56,935 nt of DNA from Comamonadaceae bacterium (lineage in GTDB: Bacteria > Pseudomonadota > Gammaproteobacteria > Burkholderiales > Burkholderiaceae_C): NCBI GenBank assembly GCA_947478725.1, contig CANJWZ010000027.1, forward strand, positions 1-56,935, read 5' to 3'. The notes under the pieces were generated by a model. It saw only the letters and a program-made list of their open reading frames with translations. It did not search any database and had not been told where the DNA came from. Below, piece after piece: positions 1 through 11,662 of the stretch. Every line of letters starts with the position of its first letter. Position 1 is the first letter of the stretch. Made by a program: the position numbers and the translations under genes.

Positions 1-225
1 AAGTGCCTGCCGGACATCCCGCGGGTAGAGCGCCTTTCGGATCCCGACCAGCAGCGCCAAGGGACGCCCGGCAACCTGTATCGAGACTGAAACATCGTTG
101 ACCGCGGCCTGCCCGCCAGAGTCGCCCTGGCACGCGAGATCGGCCGTCACGTCCGGGAGGGCCCGCAGGGCTTCCAGGAGTTCGGCGATCAACGCGCTCT
201 CGACTTCAGATGTGTTCACGACCAT
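1..225 (-). CDS. AbiEi-like antitoxin / transcriptional regulator, N-terminal part (runs off window)
   Basis: An open frame starts at an ATG at 225 and runs on the minus strand out of the window, giving 75 residues without a stop. The motif LLVGIRKALYPRDVRQAL resembles the N-terminal part of proteins annotated as type IV toxin-antitoxin AbiEi-family antitoxins or regulators. No HTH is visible in this part. Codon choice looks less regular than in guaA next to it, and it lies just beyond the guaA 3' end, a known insertion site for genomic islands. The family assignment comes from memory of similar sequences and is tentative; the reading frame itself is clear. Confidence 0.5.
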   Translation of the reverse strand, partial: MVVNTSEVESALIAELLEALRALPDVTADLACQGDSGGQAAVNDVSVSIQVAGRPLALLVGIRKALYPRDVRQAL

Positions 226-263
226 GCCTTATGGGTTATTCGTTGTTCAGCGAATTAAGGCAC

Positions 264-290
264 TGTATAGAATATTTAGATTTAAGGCAA
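264..290 (-). promoter_or_regulatory. Possible promoter of the AbiEi-like gene
   Basis: On the minus strand TTGCCT (285-290) and TATACA (264-269) are separated by 15 bases in an AT-rich stretch about 40 bases upstream of the ATG at 225. The spacer is short for a sigma-70 promoter, so this is only a candidate. Confidence 0.25.
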
Positions 291-319
291 TATTTACTGC
301 ACAGCAAAAATATCGCCAC

Positions 320-1948
<1,629 letters not shown>

Positions 1949-1954
1949 AAAGGC

Positions 1955-2410
1955 TCAGGTCAAAAGCTTTTGTTCAGTCAAAAACTCAATGGGTTTGGAA
2001 ATACGAAACGGAAGGTTGGAGGTAGTTGCCAGAACCAGCAAGTCTTGGTCACCAGTCACCAAAAAATCGGCTTTGCTGGCCAGCGCGAGTTCAAGAAACA
2101 TCTGATCGTGTGGGTCGCGGCAAATGGGCAGATTTGCATGATGCATTTTGGGGGATAGGTCTGTGACCTGTACGAACGGCAGGTAATCGGCAAGCAAACT
2201 TTCCTGGTCACTCCTATCAAGTTTGAATTTTTTGTTTGCCAGCAAACGAATCAGCTCTTCGGTCGTTTCTTTGGACGCACAAGGAACAACAGTGCCGCTC
2301 GTCCACAGTGATCGAAAACGACCCAGCGTTCCGCCCGCAAAAACCAGCGCCGAAAGTAAAACATTGCTGTCCAAAACAACACGTGGAGCCGGATCAGACG
2401 TGCGGATCAT
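1955..2410 (-). CDS. PIN-domain toxin (VapC-like ribonuclease)
   Basis: 151-residue PIN-domain protein of the 'putative toxin-antitoxin system toxin component, PIN family' type. The first acidic residue is D14 in VVLDSNVLLSALV; a central ETTEELIRLL and the C-terminal CRDPHDQMFLELA and LVTGDQDLL motifs supply the other acidic metal ligands, so the nuclease site looks intact. It overlaps the antitoxin upstream by 4 bases, the usual translational coupling of such pairs. It is predicted to cleave RNA when free of antitoxin; the RNA target cannot be told from sequence. Its stop is 6 bases from the guaA start, so guaA is probably read through from this operon or from guaB. Confidence 0.85.
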   Translation of the reverse strand: MIRTSDPAPRVVLDSNVLLSALVFAGGTLGRFRSLWTSGTVVPCASKETTEELIRLLANKKFKLDRSDQESLLADYLPFVQVTDLSPKMHHANLPICRDPHDQMFLELALASKADFLVTGDQDLLVLATTSNLPFRISKPIEFLTEQKLLT

Positions 2411-2634
2411 GCGCGAGTGCTGCGCGCCTGTTTGACAACATCAGCCACATCCTGCTCAGTGATTCCCAGCAGTTCAAGTTTTCTACGTACAGCATCACCG
2501 TTTTGCACACGAACAGGCGTCAGCACGATGCAGTCATTAACTGCCTCTACCTCGTAGTATTCGCTGGGTGGCAATTTCGAGATCACCGCTTTGGGCAGCG
2601 TGATTTGATTTTTCGAGGTCATTTTGGCGAGCAT
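2407..2634 (-). CDS. AbrB/MazE-type antitoxin
   Basis: 75-residue protein beginning MLAKMTSKNQITLPKAVI, the typical SpoVT/AbrB swapped-hairpin DNA-binding domain, followed by a short acidic and helical tail that would bind the toxin. It precedes the PIN toxin and overlaps it by 4 bases. A good ribosome binding site (AAGGAA) lies 8-9 bases upstream of the ATG. A perfect 9-bp inverted repeat at 2646-2668, directly in front of the gene, is the likely operator for autoregulation. The C-terminal ORF end is RSTRA. Confidence 0.85.
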   Translation of the reverse strand: MLAKMTSKNQITLPKAVISKLPPSEYYEVEAVNDCIVLTPVRVQNGDAVRRKLELLGITEQDVADVVKQARSTRA

Positions 2635-2645
2635 GATGATTTCCT

Positions 2646-2668
2646 TAAAGTAAGAATTCCTTACTTTA
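2646..2668. promoter_or_regulatory. Inverted-repeat operator of the toxin-antitoxin pair
   Basis: TAAAGTAAG at 2646-2654 and its exact reverse complement CTTACTTTA at 2660-2668 flank a 5-base centre AATTC. The site ends 11 bases before the antitoxin ATG. AbrB-type antitoxins bind such palindromes; binding here is inferred. Confidence 0.6.
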
Positions 2669-2710
2669 CTCCGAAAGTGACAATTTTTCTACAGGCAGCC
2701 CTGGAAAAAT

Positions 2711-2759
2711 GAGCCCTCTCTGGGGGTAGTGCAGTACACGCAGTGACAAGCGTGGGGGT
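2711..2759 (-). repeat. Family-1 GC-rich palindromic repeat, copy downstream of guaB
   Basis: Read on the minus strand it begins CCCCCACGCTTG and ends CCCCCAGAGAGGGCTC, aligning without gaps to the copy inside cysN at 41858-41906. It starts five bases after the guaB stop codon and has the same orientation as guaB. The outer C-run and G-run can pair. Confidence 0.7.
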
Positions 2760-2763
2760 CACA

Positions 2764-4930
<2,167 letters not shown>

Positions 4931-4947
4931 GCAGCAAACGTGCGCTG

Positions 4948-5289
4948 TCAGCCGCCGTAACCGGCTTTGGCACCGACTCTTTTGTTGGCAAACAAGCCGG
5001 CCCGTTTGGCCCCTTGTCGTTTGAAGCGCTCGCGGCGCGCCAGTTTTGGGTCAACCTGTAGCGGCCTGTAAATCTCAATCCTGTCTTGATCTTTGAGCTT
5101 GTGATTCAGGCTCAAGCGCTTGCCCCAGATGCCTGCGTTCAGCTCGTCCAACGTCAAATCAGCAAACTCTGCCAACATGCCGCTCAGCGCGATGGCCTGT
5201 CTGGCGCTGCAGCCAAGGGGCACATCGAGTGTCCATTCGCGTACCTGGCGCGGTGCTGGCGAATAGGCTAGCGTAACTTTCACGGTCAA
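4948..5289 (-). CDS. RnfH family ubiquitin-like protein
   Basis: 113 residues with a beta-grasp fold of the RnfH (UPF0125) family: an N-terminal strand VKVTLAYSP, central LSLNHKLKDQDRIEIYRPL and a basic tail (RRERFKRQGAKRA). Function in the family is unclear; it nearly always pairs with ratA. Here it overlaps the ratA stop by 4 bases, so the two are translationally coupled. RnfH and RatA are sometimes listed as a toxin-antitoxin pair (RatAB) but RatB is not a proven antitoxin. Confidence 0.88.
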   Translation of the reverse strand: MTVKVTLAYSPAPRQVREWTLDVPLGCSARQAIALSGMLAEFADLTLDELNAGIWGKRLSLNHKLKDQDRIEIYRPLQVDPKLARRERFKRQGAKRAGLFANKRVGAKAGYGG

Positions 5290-5732
5290 GCCACGCCATA
5301 AATCTGTCCCGCCCGCTTGACGAATGCGTCAACCAAGCTGCCTGCAATCTTGTCAAAGACCGGACCCACCAGCGCGGCCAGGGCGACGTTGTCAAAATCG
5401 TAATGAAGTGAAAACGCCACCTTGCAGGCGCGGTCATCCGCCTTGCCAACGGGTGTGAAGTCCCACTGCCCGTCGAGCTTTGAAAACGGCCCGTCCACCA
5501 GCTTGAGGCCGACCTTGCGGCCCTCAACATGGGTGTTGCGGGTGGTAAAACTTTGGCGCAAACCAGCCATGGACAGGCCGACCTGGGCGGTCATGCCATC
5601 CTTGTCCTGCGCCAGCACAGCGGACTGGTCACACCATGGTAAAAACTGCGGGTAACTGGCAACGTCAGTGACCAGGGCAAACATTTCAGCGGCGCTGTAC
5701 CAGATTAAAACGGACTTCTGAACGGTTTTCAT
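5286..5732 (-). CDS. ratA: RatA / COQ10-type START-domain protein
   Basis: 148-residue SRPBCC protein of the RatA/Coq10 family ([34 protein letters not shown]). E. coli RatA has been reported to block 70S assembly, while family members such as Coq10 bind ubiquinone; which role applies here is not decidable from sequence. It is divergent from smpB with only a few tens of bases between, the classic arrangement, and is coupled to rnfH. Confidence 0.9.
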   Translation of the reverse strand: MKTVQKSVLIWYSAAEMFALVTDVASYPQFLPWCDQSAVLAQDKDGMTAQVGLSMAGLRQSFTTRNTHVEGRKVGLKLVDGPFSKLDGQWDFTPVGKADDRACKVAFSLHYDFDNVALAALVGPVFDKIAGSLVDAFVKRAGQIYGVA

Positions 5733-5759
5733 ACAATCAAGGGTTGCGCACGATTGTAT
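5731..5759. promoter_or_regulatory. Inverted repeat between ratA and smpB
   Basis: ATACAATC (5731-5738) and GATTGTAT (5752-5759) are exact reverse complements around a 13-base centre. They lie in the short space between the divergent ratA and smpB starts and could be paired -10 elements or a shared operator; this is inference. Confidence 0.35.
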
Positions 5760-5765
5760 TGGTCG

Positions 5766-6344
5766 ATGGCAACCCCAAATATTGCCATGGCATCCAAAGA
5801 CCCCTCATCATCAAAAAAACCCGACGCGACATCGTCAGGCAAATCAAAGGACAACCGCCCGGTCAAAGTATCTGCCAAAGCGGCGGCTGCGGTCACGCGC
5901 ATTGCTGACAACAAAAAGGCGATGTTCAACTACCACATTGAAGAGCGCTTTGAAGCCGGCATGGTGCTGGAGGGCTGGGAGGTCAAATCGGTGCGGGAGG
6001 GCAAGGTACAGCTGACAGACGGCTATGTGGTGATTCGCAATGGCGAAGTTTTCATCATCGGTTGCCAGATCAACCCGCTCGGTACGGCATCTACCCACGT
6101 GACACCCGACAAGGTACGCACCAAAAAGCTGTTGATGCACAAGGCTGAGATCAAACGGCTGATGGGCAAGGTTGAGCAAAAAGGTTTCACCCTGGTACCG
6201 CTGAACATGCACTGGAAAGCCGGGCGGGTCAAGTGCGAAATTGGTTTGGCCAAAGGCAAAGGTGAGCACGACAAGCGCGACACCATCAAGGACCGGGAAG
6301 GCAAGCGCGAAGTCGAGCGCGCGATGAAATCCAGGAATCGTTAG
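5766..6344 (+). CDS. smpB: SsrA (tmRNA)-binding protein SmpB
   Basis: Binds tmRNA and brings it to stalled ribosomes for trans-translation. The core starts at [21 protein letters not shown] and includes [14 protein letters not shown] and the basic C-terminal tail ([25 protein letters not shown]) that enters the ribosome. The product of 192 residues has about 35 more N-terminal residues, Ser/Lys/Ala rich, than E. coli SmpB. The start is uncertain: ATG at 5766 or at 5787, neither with a good ribosome site. Its stop codon overlaps that of the convergent hydratase gene. Confidence 0.95.
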   Translation: MATPNIAMASKDPSSSKKPDATSSGKSKDNRPVKVSAKAAAAVTRIADNKKAMFNYHIEERFEAGMVLEGWEVKSVREGKVQLTDGYVVIRNGEVFIIGCQINPLGTASTHVTPDKVRTKKLLMHKAEIKRLMGKVEQKGFTLVPLNMHWKAGRVKCEIGLAKGKGEHDKRDTIKDREGKREVERAMKSRNR

Positions 6345-7456
6345 GCCAAGGCCCTCAGCGGGTGCACGTCTGCCGCCCACGGACTGACAAAAAATGCGTC
6401 GGCCATGCCGGGTTTGACGTCTTCTATCCGCGCCGGGCTCCATTGGGGTGAGTAGTCTTTGTCAACCGCCAGGGCGCGTATGCCTTCCACCGTTTCACTG
6501 GCCGCACCTGGTCGCAGATAAAAACAGTGGTGCACCATGTCGCGCTCCATGCGCAGGTCATCGGCCAAACCCATGCCGCGTGCCTTGCGGATTTGCTCCA
6601 GCGTCACGTGCAGCATCAACGGTGAGCGCTTGCGCAGCACCAGCGCCGTCTTTTTGGCCCAGATGTCATCTTTGGCTTTTTCCAGGCTATCGATGATGTG
6701 TTTGACCCTTAAAAGTCCAAAATGAGCATCGATTTGGGCTTGCTTTGGGGCTTCAGACGCCTGTTCACCTATGCTAGAAGCTCCTAAATCAGTAGCAAGC
6801 CAAGCGTCAAAGCTGGTGTGACCCAACTTGTCCCACAGCGCTGGCAAACTGGCAGCGTCCACTTTCACATCGGCCAGACCGTAGTCGATCGCGTCATCCG
6901 CACCGATCACCTCCCCCGTCAGTGCCAGGTACTCACCCACATGGCCGGGGCAGCGGCTTAAAAAGTAGCCGCCGCCGACGTCAGGGAACAAACCGATGTT
7001 CGTTTCAGGCATTGCCATTTTGGTGTGTTCGGTCACGATTCGGGTTTGGGCACCTTGGCTCAGTCCCATGCCGCCACCCATCACCACGCCGTCCATGAAG
7101 GCGATGTACGGCTTGGGGTAGTTGTGAATCAGATGGTTCAGGGCGTACTCTTCGGTAAAAAAGTCATCCAGTGCCGTGTCGCTATCCAGGGCAGCCGTAT
7201 GAAAAAACCGGATGTCACCGCCCGCGCAAAATCCACCAAACAGCGCCTCTGGTGTCCCCGGTTTGCCCACCTTGTTGGTACCGCGAATCGCCACCAGCTC
7301 AATGGTCGGGTCGTCGCGCCAGGCGGTCAGGGCTTGGGCAAGGTCTCGCACCATTTGCAAGCTCAGCGCGTTCAGCGCCTTGGGCCGGTTCAGTGTGACC
7401 AGACCTGCGTTACCGCGCTGCTCAAGCAAAATATCGGTTGACGTAGGTGTTGTCAT
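6341..7456 (-). CDS. Enoyl-CoA hydratase/isomerase family protein (3-hydroxyisobutyryl-CoA hydrolase type)
   Basis: 371-residue crotonase-fold protein. Oxyanion-hole segments are [12 protein letters not shown] and [10 protein letters not shown]; the later [19 protein letters not shown] and the length match the 3-hydroxyisobutyryl-CoA hydrolase branch (ECH_2), which acts in valine breakdown, better than 260-residue hydratases. Exact substrate is inferred. It is translationally coupled (4-base overlap) to the DMT transporter gene that precedes it. Around 6768-6801 the gene holds an AT-rich stretch (GCTACTGATTTAGGAGCTTC on the minus strand) with unusual TTA/ATA codons resembling family-2 repeat sequence. 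Confidence 0.85.
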   Translation of the reverse strand: MTTPTSTDILLEQRGNAGLVTLNRPKALNALSLQMVRDLAQALTAWRDDPTIELVAIRGTNKVGKPGTPEALFGGFCAGGDIRFFHTAALDSDTALDDFFTEEYALNHLIHNYPKPYIAFMDGVVMGGGMGLSQGAQTRIVTEHTKMAMPETNIGLFPDVGGGYFLSRCPGHVGEYLALTGEVIGADDAIDYGLADVKVDAASLPALWDKLGHTSFDAWLATDLGASSIGEQASEAPKQAQIDAHFGLLRVKHIIDSLEKAKDDIWAKKTALVLRKRSPLMLHVTLEQIRKARGMGLADDLRMERDMVHHCFYLRPGAASETVEGIRALAVDKDYSPQWSPARIEDVKPGMADAFFVSPWAADVHPLRALA

Positions 7457-8328
7457 GGTTTGTCCTTCCAGCCCATCATTTCGTTCATTACCAATGCACT
7501 GATGACTAGCGCACCGCCATACAAAACGCTGTTTCCAGGCGCTTCGCCCGCACCCACCCAGACCAGCAAAATACCGAAAATAATTTCCAGCAGCGACAGC
7601 AAGGCCATTTCAGGCGCTTTCAACACCGAAGCGCACCAGACCGACAGCACGCAAGGAATGGCAAGTTGCGTCAAACCCAGCAGCCCCAGAAGGCCAATGT
7701 CATGCGGGGTTGCAGCCAGCGGCCAGGCCAGCGGCAGTGTGAGCAGCGACGAGATCAAGGCCCCCACCAGCACGGCAGGAATCAAGTCAATTTTCTGCCC
7801 CTGTGCCTGACTGTGCTGCACCACCGTCCAGTTGCAGGCAGCCGCTATCGGGACCAGCAAGGCCACCAGGGTTCCTGTCAGCTGGGCAGACACATCGGCC
7901 TGTCCGCCGTACATCCACACAATGCCCACGCCCGCCAGCGCAATGGCCAGCCAGGTTCGCCCCGGTATGCGGTGGCTGGTGAAAACACGCGCGCTCAGGG
8001 CTGTCAGCAGCGGCCCCAGTGCCAGCGTGACCAGCACATTGGCAACGCTGGTCAGGGTCAAGGCCACCATGAAGGCGGTAAACATCACGCTCCAGCAAAG
8101 GCCAGACAACCAAAGTGAGGGGCCACCCTTGAGCATGTGGGTAAAAACCGCCTTTCCGCGCACCATCGGCAAAATCAACAGCAGCGACAGCACCGTGAAA
8201 AAGCTGCGCCAAAAGGTGACTTCAAAGCTCCGGGCAGATTCAAGATGCCGCGTCACCACACCGGCGGAAGACCATAACAAGGCACAGAGCACCATCAGCA
8301 CCACAGCGCGGCTACGGGTTAGTTTCAT
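7453..8328 (-). CDS. DMT superfamily (EamA) transporter
   Basis: 291 residues with about ten hydrophobic segments forming two EamA repeats, the layout of drug/metabolite exporters of the inner membrane (10 TMS). It starts MKLTRSRAVVLMVLCALLWSSAG; this ATG has a GGGAA ribosome site, while the longer frame would need a TTG. The W-S-S/G-x-G region in the first helix is typical. Substrate unknown. It shares an operon with the hydratase-like gene downstream. Confidence 0.85.
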   Translation of the reverse strand: MKLTRSRAVVLMVLCALLWSSAGVVTRHLESARSFEVTFWRSFFTVLSLLLILPMVRGKAVFTHMLKGGPSLWLSGLCWSVMFTAFMVALTLTSVANVLVTLALGPLLTALSARVFTSHRIPGRTWLAIALAGVGIVWMYGGQADVSAQLTGTLVALLVPIAAACNWTVVQHSQAQGQKIDLIPAVLVGALISSLLTLPLAWPLAATPHDIGLLGLLGLTQLAIPCVLSVWCASVLKAPEMALLSLLEIIFGILLVWVGAGEAPGNSVLYGGALVISALVMNEMMGWKDKP

Positions 8329-8410
8329 CGCAAATTCCCAACGTTGCGCATTCTTCCACTTCAAACAGGGCGGTCACATGCAATTGGCAAGAGGAAGGTT
8401 TTCTTTTCAA

Positions 8411-8446
8411 GCAGCGGCCACACGCAGTGGGCAAGCGTGGGGGCTA
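8411..8446 (-). repeat. Family-1 repeat, partial copy downstream of typA
   Basis: On the minus strand CCCCCACGCTTGCCCACTGC follows the typA stop codon by a few bases; the left half matches the other copies well, the right half (the G-run) is lost. Orientation is the same as typA. Confidence 0.55.
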
Positions 8447-8451
8447 TCCAC

Positions 8452-10275
8452 CTACCTTCCAGCTCTTTTGCGCTCGCTTTCGCTCAGGTGCCGCTTGCGC
8501 AGGCGCACTGACTTGGGCGTGATTTCTACCAGCTCGTCTTCTTCAATAAACTCCACGCCGTATTCAAGCGTCAGCTCAATCGGTGGGGTGATTTTGATGG
8601 CGTCTTCCTTGCCGGACACGCGAAAGTTGGTGAGCTGCTTGGTACGGGTGGCATTGACCACCAGATCGTTGTCACGGCTGTGAATACCCACAATCATGCC
8701 TTCGTACACCGGGTCATTCGCCTTGACGAACATGCGACCACGGTCGTCAAGCTTGCCCAGGGCGTAGGTGAAAATTTCACCGGCGTCCATCGAGATCAGC
8801 ACGCCATTTTTACGGCCACCAATGTCGCCTTTGTGGGCTTCGTAGCTGTCGAAAATGTTGCTGATCAGGCCTGAGCCGCGAGTCAGGTTCAAAAACTCAT
8901 TGGTAAAACCGATCAGGCCGCGGGCCGGGATGCGGTACTCCAGGCGCACACGGCCGCGTCCGTCGGACTCCATGTTGACCAAGTCTCCCTTGCGCTCGCC
9001 CAGGGCCTGCATCACGCCGCCCTGGTGCTGCTCTTCAATATCAGCGGTGACCAGCTCGATCGGCTCATGCTTTTCGCCATTGACTTCCTTCATCACCACG
9101 CGCGGCTTGGACACGGCCATTTCAAAGCCTTCGCGGCGCATGTTTTCCAGCAGGATGGTCAGGTGCAGCTCGCCCCGGCCCATGACTTCAAAAATGCCTT
9201 CTTCGCCGGTCTCGCTCACGCGCAGGGCGACGTTGTGTTGCAGTTCTTTTTGCAGACGGTCCCAGATCTGGCGACTGGTCACATACTTGCCTTCGCGGCC
9301 AGCCAGCGGGCTGGTGTTGACGCAAAAGTTCATGGTCAGGGTCGGCTCGTCGACCTTGAGCATCGGCAGCGGTGCGGGCGTGACCGGGTCGGTGATCGTC
9401 ACGCCGATACCGATGTCGCCAATACCGTTGATCAGCACAATCTCGCCGGGGCCGGCCTCTGTGGCCTGCACGCGCTCCAAGCCCTGGAATGTCAGCACCT
9501 GGTTGATGCGGCCTTTGACAGGCTTGCCGTCCTGGCCTTCCATCACGACCACGTCCATCATGGGTTTGATGGTGCCTTGGCTGATGCGGCCAACGCCGAT
9601 GCGGCCAACGAAGGTTGAAAAGTCGAGCGCCGAGATTTGCAATTGCAAGGGCGCATCAGGGTCGCCCTTTTGCGCAGGCACATGCTTGAGCACGGTGTTA
9701 AACAGCGCCGACATGTCGGGGCCCCACTGCTCGTTGGGTGGGCCTTCCACCAAGGAAGACCAGCCATTGATGCCGGAGGCATACACCACCGGAAAGTCAA
9801 GCTGCTCGTCGGTTGCACCGAGCTTGTCGAACAGATCAAAAGCGGCGTTGACGACGAAGTCCGGGCGCGCACCGGGCTTGTCCACCTTATTGACGACCAA
9901 GATCGGCTTCAGGCCCAGAGCTAGCGCTTTTTTGGTCACAAAACGGGTTTGCGGCATCGGGCCTTCTTGTGCGTCGATCAACAGCACCACGCCGTCAACC
10001 ATGCTCAAGGCGCGCTCAACCTCGCCGCCAAAGTCGGCGTGGCCTGGGGTGTCAACGATGTTGATGTGCGTGCCTTCCCAAGTTACAGCGCAGTTTTTGG
10101 CCAAAATGGTAATACCGCGTTCTTTTTCAATCGCGTTGTTGTCCATCACGGTGTCAACCACTTTTTCGTGCTCTGCAAAGGTGCCGGACTGGCGCAGCAG
10201 CTGGTCAACCATGGTGGTTTTGCCGTGGTCAACGTGGGCGATGATGGCGATATTGCGGATCTGCTTGAGGGTCAT
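8452..10275 (-). CDS. typA: Translational GTPase TypA/BipA
   Basis: 607-residue ribosome-associated GTPase that helps 50S assembly and stress or cold growth. It has the P-loop AHVDHGKT at 13-20, switch [20 protein letters not shown] (G4), EF-G-like domains III and V, and the BipA C-terminal domain. Length matches the family (about 605). It is the last gene of the rimP-nusA-infB-rbfA-truB cluster; the gap to truB is 31 bases, so cotranscription is likely. Confidence 0.97.
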   Translation of the reverse strand: MTLKQIRNIAIIAHVDHGKTTMVDQLLRQSGTFAEHEKVVDTVMDNNAIEKERGITILAKNCAVTWEGTHINIVDTPGHADFGGEVERALSMVDGVVLLIDAQEGPMPQTRFVTKKALALGLKPILVVNKVDKPGARPDFVVNAAFDLFDKLGATDEQLDFPVVYASGINGWSSLVEGPPNEQWGPDMSALFNTVLKHVPAQKGDPDAPLQLQISALDFSTFVGRIGVGRISQGTIKPMMDVVVMEGQDGKPVKGRINQVLTFQGLERVQATEAGPGEIVLINGIGDIGIGVTITDPVTPAPLPMLKVDEPTLTMNFCVNTSPLAGREGKYVTSRQIWDRLQKELQHNVALRVSETGEEGIFEVMGRGELHLTILLENMRREGFEMAVSKPRVVMKEVNGEKHEPIELVTADIEEQHQGGVMQALGERKGDLVNMESDGRGRVRLEYRIPARGLIGFTNEFLNLTRGSGLISNIFDSYEAHKGDIGGRKNGVLISMDAGEIFTYALGKLDDRGRMFVKANDPVYEGMIVGIHSRDNDLVVNATRTKQLTNFRVSGKEDAIKITPPIELTLEYGVEFIEEDELVEITPKSVRLRKRHLSESERKRAGR

Positions 10276-10306
10276 AGGGACTTTCTAAAAACTAAAACTC
10301 AAAAAA

Positions 10307-11275
10307 TCAGTGCGAGGCTCTTTGCAGCATGTCTTGCACTTCAATCGGTGACAAAAGGCGCTGGGGAATCAATTCATCAGCGGTGATGTGGGCAGAGCCC
10401 AAAAAAGCGATCGGGTCGGAGCCAAAAACCTGCACCAGTACGGCGTCTTTTCCCCACTGCCCGGGCGTGCCGCGGCGGCGCAAACCACTCAGGAAGCGCC
10501 CTGCATTGTCGGCATCCAATGTGACAGATGGGTAGTCGGCTACCAGAGATTGCGGTGGTAGCAGGCGCGCATCGCGCCCGGCTTCATCAAGCGCTTCCAG
10601 CTCTGGCAAGCTGATGCACTGGTCGCTGCTAAAACCACCGGTCTCAATGCGCCTGAGGAAGCCCAGATGCGCACCACAACCGATGGCCTCGCCGATGTCT
10701 TCACCGAGCGTGCGGATGTAGGTGCCCTTGCTGCATTTCACTATTATTTTAATAGCTGCTGGCGCACGTAAATCTTGGGTTACAGCCATATTTAGCTGGT
10801 AAATAACGATGTTTCTGGCTTCGCGTTCGACTTCTTCGCCTTTGCGCGCGTATTCGTACAGCGCCTTGCCGTCTTTTTTGAGCGCGGAGTACATGGGCGG
10901 AATCTGGGCGATGGGACCAGTAAATTGCGCGGTGAGCTTTTCAAGCAGCTCGGGGGTGATGTCAGGCACTGGCCGGGTTTCAATCACATCGCCTTCAGCA
11001 TCGCCAGTCGTGGTTTTCAGCCCCAGCAGCAGCACCGCTTCATAGGTTTTGTCAGCATCGAGTTGAATTTGACTGAATTTGGTCGCCGCGCCAAAGCACA
11101 GCGGCAGCACGCCGGTCGCCAACGGGTCCAGCGTGCCGGTATGGCCCGCCTTGTCGGCACGCAGTAGCCATTTGGCTTTCTGCAACGCCTGGTTGCTGGA
11201 AAGGCCTAATGGCTTGTCGAGTAAGAGCACCCCATGCACGGGGCGCCTCACGACCCTCGTGCGTGGCGCTTGCAT
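10307..11275 (-). CDS. truB: tRNA pseudouridine-55 synthase TruB
   Basis: Makes pseudouridine 55 in the T loop of tRNAs and chaperones tRNA folding. 322 residues with catalytic D50 in GHTGTLDPLATG, KCSKGTYIRTL and a PUA-like C-terminal region. Codons for residues around 160-180 are AT-rich (NMAVTQDLRAPAAIKIIV) and coincide with a family-2 repeat in antisense orientation; this strand is about four residues longer than in E. coli TruB. rbfA precedes it by 4 bases. Confidence 0.96.
   Translation of the reverse strand: MQAPRTRVVRRPVHGVLLLDKPLGLSSNQALQKAKWLLRADKAGHTGTLDPLATGVLPLCFGAATKFSQIQLDADKTYEAVLLLGLKTTTGDAEGDVIETRPVPDITPELLEKLTAQFTGPIAQIPPMYSALKKDGKALYEYARKGEEVEREARNIVIYQLNMAVTQDLRAPAAIKIIVKCSKGTYIRTLGEDIGEAIGCGAHLGFLRRIETGGFSSDQCISLPELEALDEAGRDARLLPPQSLVADYPSVTLDADNAGRFLSGLRRRGTPGQWGKDAVLVQVFGSDPIAFLGSAHITADELIPQRLLSPIEVQDMLQRASH
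10742..10797 (+). repeat. Family-2 repeat inside truB (antisense, in frame)
   Basis: Plus-strand reading ATAGCTGCTGGCGCACGTAA, then TTGGGTTACAGCC and an A/T-rich end, aligns with the copies at 34483 and 52410. It is contained fully in the truB frame and contributes about 18 codons without a stop. Confidence 0.5.
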
Positions 11276-11279
11276 GTCG

Positions 11280-11648
11280 TTAGTCCTCTTGGGCCCGTGA
11301 AGAAACAGCCTTGGCGATCAAGGCGTTCATGTCAGCGGCACGCTCTGTCGTGCGATCAAAGTGAAAGTGCAGCGTCGGCACGGTATGCGTCATCAGCCGC
11401 TTGAACAGGCCGTTGCGCAGAAAGCCTGCCGCCTGGTTCAGGGCTTCTTCGCATTTTTCCGCGTCCCCCAACAGCACACTGAAAAACACCTTGGCATGGG
11501 CGTAATCAGCCGTCACTTCAACCGACTGAATCGTCACCATCCCGACCCGGGGGTCTTTCAATTCGCGGGCGATCAGGTCCGTCAGATCACGCTGGATCTG
11601 GTCGGCAACCCGAAAGCCGCGGTTGGGGGTGTTTGACTTTTTCCGCAT
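11280..11648 (-). CDS. rbfA: Ribosome-binding factor A
   Basis: 122-residue KH-fold protein ([29 protein letters not shown]) that helps mature the 16S rRNA 5' end on 30S subunits and supports cold growth. Length and the C-terminal [18 protein letters not shown] match the family. It lies 14 bases after infB and 4 before truB in the translation operon. Confidence 0.96.
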   Translation of the reverse strand: MRKKSNTPNRGFRVADQIQRDLTDLIARELKDPRVGMVTIQSVEVTADYAHAKVFFSVLLGDAEKCEEALNQAAGFLRNGLFKRLMTHTVPTLHFHFDRTTERAADMNALIAKAVSSRAQED

Positions 11649-11662
11649 CGCTCAGTTTGTCG

